From the NCBI GenBank assembly GCA_017958015.1, contig JAGDDM010000044.1, positions 1-5,230 of the forward strand: a stretch of DNA of 5,230 bases, given 5' to 3'. Below the pieces are notes generated by a model, which saw only the letters and a program-made list of their open reading frames with translations, was not told the DNA's origin and did not search any database. Position numbers and translations under genes: made by a program. The stretch comes from Abditibacteriota bacterium. Lineage in GTDB: Bacteria; Armatimonadota; UBA5829. The stretch's first letter is position 1; each line of letters starts with the position of its first letter. Positions 1 to 4,493 of the stretch are shown here, in pieces.

Positions 1-2
1 AG

Positions 3-554
3 AGGGTTCGCAAGGTCTGCGGAGCCCTTATGCTGGCCGCCGCCGCTTGGTTCGCCGCTCCGATTTTCGGTGTTGACGGCGCCGCTGCCGCTCTGGGTGT
101 CTTCGGCCTGGCCCTCTGCGTTCTCGCTTTCAAAAACGGCGTGGGGTTTGCCTTTGTGGGGTTCGCCGCGCTGCTGGGCTGCGTTGTGATGATAGGCAGG
201 GCCGGGGCTGCGGAGAGCGCCGTGAATTGGGTGCCCTACACCGAGAACATTCCCGTCGGCAAGCCGGTTATAATCGACTTCACCGCCGACTGGTGCTCCG
301 TGTGCAAGGAGACGGAGAAGAAGGTTTTCGCCGACGGGGAAGTGGGAATGGTCTGTGAGGGCGTGGTGTGCATGCGCATGGACGGCAGCGCGCGAACGGA
401 GGCCGTTGAGGCTGCGGAGAAGCGGTTCGACGTTATGGGCTATCCCACCATTATATTCATCGGCCCCGACGGCAAAGAACGGACGGAGCTTCGGGTGGTT
501 GGCGGAATCGGAAAGGGTGATTTCGCCGACAGAGTAAAGGCTCTTAAGGAGTAG
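3..554 (+). CDS. dsbD: DsbD-like thiol:disulfide interchange protein, C-terminal part (5'-truncated)
   Basis: This is the C-terminal end of a DsbD-type protein, which passes electrons from cytoplasmic thioredoxin across the inner membrane to periplasmic thiol proteins. The reading frame is open to the left edge, and the residues before the first Met (base 30) continue a hydrophobic helix, so that Met is internal. Counting from it, residues 1-14, about 18-34 and about 38-56 are hydrophobic and look like the last membrane segments. After them comes a thioredoxin-fold domain with DFTADWCSVCKE (redox cysteines C89 and C92), the VMGYPTIIF cis-Pro motif (P139) and GPDGKE. This order matches the beta-end plus gamma domain of DsbD. 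The stop is followed 15 bases later by a terminator, so this is the last gene of its unit. A CcdA-thioredoxin fusion outside strict DsbD is possible because the N-terminal domain cannot be seen. Confidence 0.87.
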   Translation, partial: RVRKVCGALMLAAAAWFAAPIFGVDGAAAALGVFGLALCVLAFKNGVGFAFVGFAALLGCVVMIGRAGAAESAVNWVPYTENIPVGKPVIIDFTADWCSVCKETEKKVFADGEVGMVCEGVVCMRMDGSARTEAVEAAEKRFDVMGYPTIIFIGPDGKERTELRVVGGIGKGDFADRVKALKE

Positions 555-569
555 AAAAAATCGAAAAAT

Positions 570-591
570 CCGCCCGACGGGCGGTTTTTTT
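570..591 (+). terminator. Rho-independent terminator after dsbD-like gene
   Basis: A 6-bp G/C stem, CCGCCC (570-575) with GGGCGG (579-584), closes a 3-base loop and is followed by seven T residues. An A-rich stretch just upstream can extend the pairing into the T tract. It separates the dsbD-like unit from the promoter that begins two bases later. Confidence 0.9.
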
Positions 592-592
592 A

Positions 593-621
593 TTGACACC
601 GAAGAGAAAGTAGGTTATAAT
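593..621 (+). promoter_or_regulatory. Consensus sigma70-type promoter for PEP-CTERM gene 1
   Basis: TTGACA (593-598) and TATAAT (616-621) are separated by exactly 17 bp, a perfect match to the housekeeping consensus. The predicted start is A628, giving a leader of about 33 nt. That leader contains a tandem ATTTTCG ATTTTCG (634-647) and then the GGGGAGA ribosome-binding site. The promoter starts directly after the dsbD terminator, so the downstream gene is transcribed on its own. Confidence 0.9.
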
Positions 622-660
622 CGAAGTAGGTAAATTTTCGATTTTCGGGGAGAAAAGAAG

Positions 661-1308
661 ATGAAAAGATTTATTATACTCCTATCCGTAATTCTCTGCG
701 CCGCCGCCGCTTTCTGCGGCGACAACGACTATATCGGGTGGACATTCGACAACGAATACTATCCCACGTTTAACGAAATCGTACAGTACGGAGTTGCCGA
801 CAGCGTCTATTTCCCCGCCGGGGCGAGAGGTTTCAGCCGGCTTGTGGGTGAGGAAGTCGTCGCCGGCGAGGGCGGCGACAACTGGCTCGTAAACGGCAAC
901 ATCGACGAGGGCGTGGACGCCGTGTTCACTTTCACCTTTGATGGCGCTTGGGAAGACCAACTGGGTGATATCAAGTGGTATTTCGACCATTTCACCTGCG
1001 TCGTTATCGAGACCTACGACAGCGAGGGAAACATCACCGAGTATCAATTCGAGGAGATTGAGCGGGAAGACGCCACCTTTAACGCTTACCTCACCACCGA
1101 GGACGAGGTGGTGGGCGTCCGCAGCGTATCAATTAATTTGAACGAAAAAACCTTCTCCGACGGTACCGACGGCATCGGTATCAGGGATATCGCCTTGGTG
1201 CCCGTGTCCACCGTGAACACCGCGGATTTGCCGGAACCGGGCACGATTGCCTACGCTCTTGTGGGTTTGGGTTCTCTCGCGGGAATCAAGAGAAGAATTA
1301 AGAAGTAA
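661..1308 (+). CDS. PEP-CTERM sorting-domain secreted protein (paralogue 1)
   Basis: This is a 215-residue exported protein of unknown function. Residues 1-20 (MKRFIILLSV...) form a Sec signal peptide with a basic start and hydrophobic core. The mature part is acidic, rich in aromatic residues and beta-strand-like, without a recognised enzyme motif. The C-terminus has the tripartite PEP-CTERM signature: PEP at 191-193, a hydrophobic stretch (about 195-209) and a basic end, KRRIKK. In known systems an exosortase cuts at this motif and the protein goes to the cell surface or extracellular matrix. The start is supported by GGGGAGA (647-653) seven bases upstream. The gene has its own promoter and terminator. 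It is a diverged paralogue of the gene at 1653: both share a VTFDG/FTFDG motif in the middle, an ATFNAYLTTED-like segment and an almost identical tail. Confidence 0.88.
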   Translation: MKRFIILLSVILCAAAAFCGDNDYIGWTFDNEYYPTFNEIVQYGVADSVYFPAGARGFSRLVGEEVVAGEGGDNWLVNGNIDEGVDAVFTFTFDGAWEDQLGDIKWYFDHFTCVVIETYDSEGNITEYQFEEIEREDATFNAYLTTEDEVVGVRSVSINLNEKTFSDGTDGIGIRDIALVPVSTVNTADLPEPGTIAYALVGLGSLAGIKRRIKK

Positions 1309-1325
1309 GTTTGTACACAAAAAAG
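1234..1325 (+). repeat. 3' module repeat, copy 1 (PEP-CTERM tail, stop and terminator flank)
   Basis: This 92-bp stretch recurs at 2199-2290 with six mismatches by hand alignment (offset 965). It encodes the EPGTIAYAL..KRRIKK tail, the TAA stop and the following TAAGTTTRTACACAAAAAAG leader into the terminator. Bases 1271-1312 are identical to 2236-2277 (42 bp). Similarity falls off sharply both upstream and in the stem of the terminator. Confidence 0.9.
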
Positions 1326-1352
1326 CCGCTCTTCGGAGCGGATTTTTTTGTG
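1316..1352 (+). terminator. Rho-independent terminator with UUCG tetraloop after PEP-CTERM gene 1
   Basis: The stem CCGCTC (1326-1331) with GAGCGG (1336-1341) closes a TTCG loop, the very stable C(UUCG)G tetraloop, followed by A and seven T residues. Outer bases CACAAAAAA and TTTTTTTGTG can pair to lengthen the stem, so the structure would also be T-tailed when read from the minus strand. Confidence 0.92.
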
Positions 1353-1376
1353 CCGATAGGGCAATCGTGAGGGATC

Positions 1377-1567
1377 GGGTGTCAGGGGTCAGGGAATGTG
1401 TCGGCAAAGCCGACGGATTCTACCAACCCACATTGCGGTGTTTGTTTTATAATTTACTGACAGAGACAATTCCGTTAAGTTTAAATATGATTTACGCTGT
1501 AATGTGGGTTATATAATCCGTTTCGCGACAGCGAAACACCACCGCTGGCCCCAGACCCCCGACCCCT
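1377..1567. repeat. Nested inverted-symmetric intergenic element (MITE-like or structured RNA)
   Basis: This fills most of the gene-free gap between the two PEP-CTERM genes. The outer G-rich arm 1377-1395 (two GGGGTC-type heptamers) is imperfectly inverted at 1549-1567. Hairpin A is GTCGGC-AAA-GCCGAC (1400-1414). The central stem pairs GGATT (1415-1419) with AATCC (1515-1519), AACCCACATT (1425-1434) with AATGTGGGTT (1501-1510), and GCGGTGT (1435-1441) with ACGCTGT (1494-1500) using three G-U pairs. Hairpin B is GTTTCGC-GACA-GCGAAAC (1520-1537). Hairpin A, the central stem and hairpin B abut without spacer bases, as in a cruciform or multi-branch junction. The 52-base AT-rich centre (1442-1493) encodes nothing evident, and no transposase is present. 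The base pairing is seen directly; whether the element is mobile or is an RNA is inference. Confidence 0.65.
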
Positions 1568-1592
1568 AAAACCTTATATAATCCCAAAATCC

Positions 1593-1621
1593 TTGACGGT
1601 CCGGAAAAAGAGTGATATAAT
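1593..1621 (+). promoter_or_regulatory. Sigma70-type promoter with extended -10 for PEP-CTERM gene 2
   Basis: TTGACG (1593-1598, five of six consensus bases) lies 17 bp before TATAAT (1616-1621). TG at 1613-1614 makes an extended -10 (TGATATAAT). The predicted start is A1628, with a leader of about 25 nt. The TTG of the -35 box happens to be in frame with the gene but is not its start codon. Confidence 0.87.
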
Positions 1622-1652
1622 AAATAAACTATTCTTAACAGGGATAACGAAA

Positions 1653-2273
1653 ATGAAAAAACTCATCTGTATTCTCGCCGTTTTGACGTTGGCGTCATGC
1701 GCTTTCGCCGATCTCACCGCTACCGGTTGGTTTTGTAACGATGGCATACTTATCTATGCCGACGTTCCTTTCACCGCCGATTATCCTCCCGCCGGTTTCA
1801 CCGTGGGATTTCCGAATTATAACCCGGAAACTTTTTGGTACAATTTTTATGCTATTTCCGACAACGTCGGCGGCTGGCTCTACAACGTCAACGATTCTTT
1901 CACCGTCACCTTTGATGGTTTCGGCGATAATGACTTTAGTTCCGCGGACGGTTCTTTGGCTTTCTATGTTTCGGACGTGTTCCAGAAAAACTGGGTATGT
2001 TACCGCGTTCCTTGGAGCGGAAACGGCGCGTACACTTTCACGGCGGAGGATATTGTTGCCGAAGAGAGTGGGGGTGATTATCTTGAAGGACTTGAAGTCG
2101 ACCTGATTGAGATGATTCTCACGCCGAAGATTAATTCCCACGCTTCCGGAAGAGTGACGGTCTCCCTCAACACGACCGAAGAGGAAACCGTTGTACCCGA
2201 ACCGGGCACGATTGCCTATGCTCTTGCGGGACTCGGTTCTCTCGCGGGAATCAAGAGAAGAATTAAGAAGTAA
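1653..2273 (+). CDS. PEP-CTERM sorting-domain secreted protein (paralogue 2)
   Basis: This is a 206-residue exported protein of unknown function. The ATG at 1653 is chosen because it begins a typical signal peptide (MKKLICILAVLTLASCAFA) and has AGGGA (1640-1644) eight bases upstream; the frame is open further upstream but only through the promoter. The signal region allows two readings: type I cleavage after AFA (residue 19), or a lipobox LASC with C16. The mature part is rich in Phe, Tyr, Trp and Gly and looks like a beta-sandwich, with DSFTVTFDG (81-89) matching the paralogue at 661. The tail has PEP (182-184), a hydrophobic stretch and KRRIKK, a PEP-CTERM exosortase signal. The gene is a single-gene unit with its own promoter and terminator. 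No catalytic motif is recognised. Confidence 0.88.
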   Translation: MKKLICILAVLTLASCAFADLTATGWFCNDGILIYADVPFTADYPPAGFTVGFPNYNPETFWYNFYAISDNVGGWLYNVNDSFTVTFDGFGDNDFSSADGSLAFYVSDVFQKNWVCYRVPWSGNGAYTFTAEDIVAEESGGDYLEGLEVDLIEMILTPKINSHASGRVTVSLNTTEEETVVPEPGTIAYALAGLGSLAGIKRRIKK

Positions 2274-2290
2274 GTTTATACACAAAAAAG
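2199..2290 (+). repeat. 3' module repeat, copy 2 (PEP-CTERM tail, stop and terminator flank)
   Basis: This is the second copy of the stretch at 1234-1325. It includes the 42-bp identical block (2236-2277) and a shared CACAAAAAAG leading into the terminator. The terminator stem and loop that follow are different in sequence from copy 1. Confidence 0.9.
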
Positions 2291-2315
2291 TCCGCCGAAA
2301 GGCGGATTTTTTGTG
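2281..2315. terminator. Bidirectional terminator with GAAA tetraloop between convergent units
   Basis: The stem TCCGCC (2291-2296) with GGCGGA (2301-2306) closes a GAAA (GNRA-type) loop, followed by six T residues. The outer CACAAAAAA and TTTTTTGTG flank gives a T tract on both strands. It ends PEP-CTERM gene 2 on the plus strand and, 17 bases past the comF stop, the minus-strand operon. Confidence 0.9.
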
Positions 2316-2331
2316 CGCAAGGCACCCGACG

Positions 2332-3015
2332 CTAAATTACTCTTGACGACGTGGCCGCGAAGCCGTTTACCCGTTTGGCTCCGGCGGCGAGAAGCGCTTT
2401 GGCGCATTCGTTCATGGTGGTGCCGGTGGTGGCCACGTCATCGATAAGCAGCACCGTGAGCCCGTTTATCTTTTCCGGCTCGGTGACGGCGAAAGCGCCC
2501 TCGAGATTTTTGTACCGCTCCTCGGTGGTCAGACTCGCTTGGTGGGGCGTGATTTTCGTTTTGACGAGGACGTCCGCCGCCATGGGAATCTTCGTTTCCT
2601 CCGCCACGCTCCGGGCCAGCAGCTCGCTTTGGTTGAAGCCCCGGCGTTTCAAATCGTATGGGTGCATGGGAACGGGGATGATGAGGTCGCATTCCTCCAA
2701 AAAGAGGATGTTCGGGATTGCCCGGTTCATGAGAGAAGAGACGGTAGGGGCGAGGAACTCGTTGCGACGGTATTTGAAGGAGTGAATGAGGGCCCGGGTG
2801 TCCGCGTCGTAGTCGAAGGCCACGTGCATATGCGAGACGTTTTTCTCGCCGCGGAAGGGTCTGAATCCCTGCTGATATTCCGGGGGAATGATGTGGACGT
2901 TTTCCCGGCAGTCGGGACAGATGTAGTTATCCGCTTTGGCGCCGCAGATGACGCAGTGCATGGGGTATATCAGTTCGATAACGAAACCGATACACCCCTT
3001 AAGAAAATCAAGCAT
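2332..3015 (-). CDS. comF: ComF family protein (phosphoribosyltransferase-like)
   Basis: This is a 227-residue ComF-family protein. ComF is needed late in DNA uptake in naturally competent bacteria, although many members lie in non-competent species. The N-terminus has a four-cysteine zinc-ribbon-like pattern: C21-x2-C24 and C33-x2-C36. Then follow family motifs FKYRRNEFLAP (80-90), IPVPMHP (113-119), KRRGFNQSE (123-131) and QASLTTEERYKNLEGAF (159-175), and the PRPP-binding loop VLLIDDVATTGTT (188-200). Length is typical and the gene appears intact. It is the last gene of the yhaM-cyclophilin-comF operon and overlaps the cyclophilin stop by 8 bp. AAGAAGG lies directly against the ATG with no spacer, so translation probably depends on coupling to the upstream gene. 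No other competence gene is visible here. Confidence 0.93.
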   Translation of the reverse strand: MLDFLKGCIGFVIELIYPMHCVICGAKADNYICPDCRENVHIIPPEYQQGFRPFRGEKNVSHMHVAFDYDADTRALIHSFKYRRNEFLAPTVSSLMNRAIPNILFLEECDLIIPVPMHPYDLKRRGFNQSELLARSVAEETKIPMAADVLVKTKITPHQASLTTEERYKNLEGAFAVTEPEKINGLTVLLIDDVATTGTTMNECAKALLAAGAKRVNGFAATSSRVI

Positions 3016-3442
3016 CCTTCTTGTAGACTTTGTTCATTTTGTCGCCTACACGAAGGCTCTGCACCACATCCATGCCGGAGGTGACTTTGCCGAATACGGC
3101 GTAGCCCATGTCCAGATGGGGCTGGGGAGCCAGGGTGATGTAGAACTGGGAGGAGGCGCTGTCGGGCATAGCCGAGCGGGCCATGGCCAGGACGCCCTCG
3201 CTGTCGTGTTTAAGCTTGGGGGTGGTTTCCAGCGGAATGGTCTTGCCGCTGCCGCCGGTGCCGTCGCCCTTGGGGCAGCCGCCCTGAGCCACGAAGCCGG
3301 CGATGACTCTGTGGAAAGTCAGTCCGTCGTAGAACTTTTTCTCCACCAAGTCGAGGAAGTTCTTTGAGGTGATGGGGGCGTCGTTTTCGTAGAGCATAGC
3401 CTCGAAAGTGCCTTTGGTTGTGTCGAATACGATTGTTGTCAT
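3008..3442 (-). CDS. ppiB: Cyclophilin-type peptidyl-prolyl cis-trans isomerase
   Basis: This 144-residue single-domain cyclophilin catalyses cis-trans isomerisation of Xaa-Pro bonds during protein folding. There is no signal peptide, so it should be cytoplasmic, and the length is that of compact bacterial PpiB proteins. Active-site motifs are present: FHRVIAGFVAQGG (43-55, catalytic R45, with F50 and Q53) and SSQFYIT (97-103, Q99 and F100), followed by AVFGKV (115-120). The usual LDG before the last motif reads LDMG, and the Trp that confers cyclosporin sensitivity in many eukaryotic cyclophilins is not seen. The start is fixed by AAAGGA about 8 bases upstream and an ATGA overlap of 4 bp with the yhaM stop. 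It is the middle gene of the operon. The symbol is by family and could differ in this lineage. Confidence 0.94.
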   Translation of the reverse strand: MTTIVFDTTKGTFEAMLYENDAPITSKNFLDLVEKKFYDGLTFHRVIAGFVAQGGCPKGDGTGGSGKTIPLETTPKLKHDSEGVLAMARSAMPDSASSQFYITLAPQPHLDMGYAVFGKVTSGMDVVQSLRVGDKMNKVYKKDA

Positions 3443-4389
3443 TTTTTGAATCCTTTGAATATGGGAGTGTCCAGGAACTGAATCTTTTTGGAGGTGACGA
3501 ATCCTTCGTCGGCGTCCTGATCCTCTTCCTGTATTTTGCGGAAAATCTCTATCTGGGAGTCGGCGTAGTCCGCCATGTGGACCACCACCGCTTCCGGGGA
3601 CATGGGCTTTTTGGGGGAGCCGTATTCCGGTTTTTCGTGGTGGGAGAGAATGATGTTCTCAAGCACCGTCTGGGTGACGAAGTCGAAATCCGGAATCTCC
3701 TTGGCCGCGTCCCGAACAAGCATGACGCCGCCCACGATGTGGCCCACCATCTGACCGTAGTCGGAGTATTTGATGGACATATCCCACTCGAACTCGTCTA
3801 TCTTGCCGATGTCGTGGAGGAAAGCGCCGGTGAGCACCACGTCCTTGTTGAGATAGGGGTACAAATCGGTGACCGCGTCGCATATCTTCACCACCGCGAG
3901 AGTGTGCTCCAAAAGGCCGCCGATGTAGGCCTGGTGGACGGTTTTCGCCGCCGGACACTGCTTGAAGTAGGTGATGTAGGGCTCCTCGTCCAGGAACATG
4001 GAGATGAGTTTGCGGAGCTTTTCGTCCGCGACCTTGTCCAATATGCTCCGCAGCTCCTCCAGCATGGAGTCGATGTTCTTGGGTGTGACCTGCAGAAAAT
4101 CCGCAGGGTCCACGTTTTCGGAGCAGGGAGCGATGAGGGTGAGAGTGGCCTGGAGTTTGCTGTTGAAGAGCTGCACGGTGCCGGCGGCGCGGACGTAGTT
4201 GTTTTCGCTGATGAGGTCCGCGTCTTTGGTGTCCCACTTCACCGCCTCGATGGTGCCGGTTCTGTCGGAAAGGCGCATCCGCAGATAGGGGTCGCCGTTT
4301 TTCTTCGCCATGATGAGTTTTTGTGAAAGAATAAAAATATCGTCGAAGGAGCTGCCCTCGAAGAGATTTTCAACGAAGTCTTTTTTCAA
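3439..4389 (-). CDS. yhaM: YhaM-type 3'-5' exoribonuclease (OB-fold plus HD domain)
   Basis: This 316-residue protein matches the YhaM family, cytoplasmic 3'-5' exonucleases that trim RNA (and DNA in vitro) in a metal-dependent way. The N-terminus (about 15-90) is an OB-fold nucleic-acid-binding domain, with KNGDPYLRMRLSDRTGTIEAVKWD (30-53) as its signature strands. The C-terminal half is an HD domain: H152, GGLLEHTL (H162), AFLHDIGK (H192, D193), H217, LSHHEKPEYGSPKKP (H250, H251) and VHMADYAD (D274). The metal-binding residues therefore appear intact and the length is normal for the family. The start is a TTG, supported by AGAGG seven bases upstream; the next Met (residue 27) would cut into the OB-fold. 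It is the first gene of a three-gene operon with its own promoter. Confidence 0.93.
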   Translation of the reverse strand: MKKDFVENLFEGSSFDDIFILSQKLIMAKKNGDPYLRMRLSDRTGTIEAVKWDTKDADLISENNYVRAAGTVQLFNSKLQATLTLIAPCSENVDPADFLQVTPKNIDSMLEELRSILDKVADEKLRKLISMFLDEEPYITYFKQCPAAKTVHQAYIGGLLEHTLAVVKICDAVTDLYPYLNKDVVLTGAFLHDIGKIDEFEWDMSIKYSDYGQMVGHIVGGVMLVRDAAKEIPDFDFVTQTVLENIILSHHEKPEYGSPKKPMSPEAVVVHMADYADSQIEIFRKIQEEDQDADEGFVTSKKIQFLDTPIFKGFKK

Positions 4390-4396
4390 AGTCTAA

Positions 4397-4401
4397 CCTC
4401 T
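4397..4401 (-). promoter_or_regulatory. Ribosome-binding site that fixes the TTG start of yhaM
   Basis: On the minus strand GAGAGGTT places AGAGG seven bases before TTG at 4387-4389. No ATG or GTG in frame lies nearby with a comparable site, so this site decides in favour of the TTG start. Confidence 0.75.
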
Positions 4402-4422
4402 CAAGTATTACTGTACATTTAA

Positions 4423-4451
4423 ATTATACAGGAAAAACCGCCGGTTGGCAA
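4423..4451 (-). promoter_or_regulatory. Sigma70-type promoter of the yhaM-cyclophilin-comF operon
   Basis: On the minus strand TTGCCA (4451-4446, five of six consensus bases) and TATAAT (4428-4423) are separated by 17 bp. The predicted start is near 4416, giving a leader of about 27 nt before the TTG codon. Its -35 box is 6 bp from the -35 box of the divergent plus-strand promoter. Confidence 0.85.
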
Positions 4452-4457
4452 TAGCGC

Positions 4458-4487
4458 TTGACAGGAACGGCGGATAGGGGGTACAAT
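4458..4487 (+). promoter_or_regulatory. Sigma70-type promoter of the GHL10 hydrolase gene
   Basis: TTGACA (4458-4463) and TACAAT (4482-4487) are separated by 18 bp. By normal geometry the transcript would begin at 4494, the A of the ATG, giving an mRNA with little or no leader. An AGGGGGT sequence (4476-4482) that could act as a ribosome-binding site lies inside this promoter and would not be transcribed from it. Confidence 0.75.
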
Positions 4488-4493
4488 TTCATT

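Noticed and set aside
30..32. ATG at 30 as the start of the DsbD-like gene
   Set aside because: The frame is open to the window edge, there is no ribosome-binding site before it, and it lies inside a hydrophobic helix of a protein whose family has much more sequence upstream.
1247..1516. Plus-strand open frame crossing the PEP-CTERM 1 tail and the intergenic element
   Set aside because: It overlaps the real gene's end and a strong terminator and runs through the palindromic element. No start signal or protein motif is present.
1377..1567. tRNA or other known RNA gene because of the cloverleaf-like layout
   Set aside because: Arm lengths and the 52-base central loop do not fit a tRNA. There is no T-arm GTTCGA-type motif or CCA end, and I recognise no known RNA family.
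1447..1581. Extra TATAAT boxes at 1447-1452, 1512-1517 and 1576-1581
   Set aside because: None has an acceptable -35 box 16-18 bp upstream. AT-rich sequence in this gap gives such hexamers by chance.
1593..1652. N-terminal extension of PEP-CTERM protein 2 from a TTG at 1593
   Set aside because: That TTG is the first half of the -35 box. The transcript would start near 1628, and the signal peptide begins at the ATG at 1653.
1695..2285. Minus-strand open frame opposite PEP-CTERM gene 2
   Set aside because: It would start inside the terminator and is a mirror of a gene with promoter, signal peptide and sorting tail.
3418..4326. Long plus-strand open frame (302 codons) opposite yhaM
   Set aside because: It is antisense to a complete YhaM with intact OB-fold and HD motifs. 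Its translation is Val/His/Gly-rich low-complexity with no domain or ribosome-binding site.
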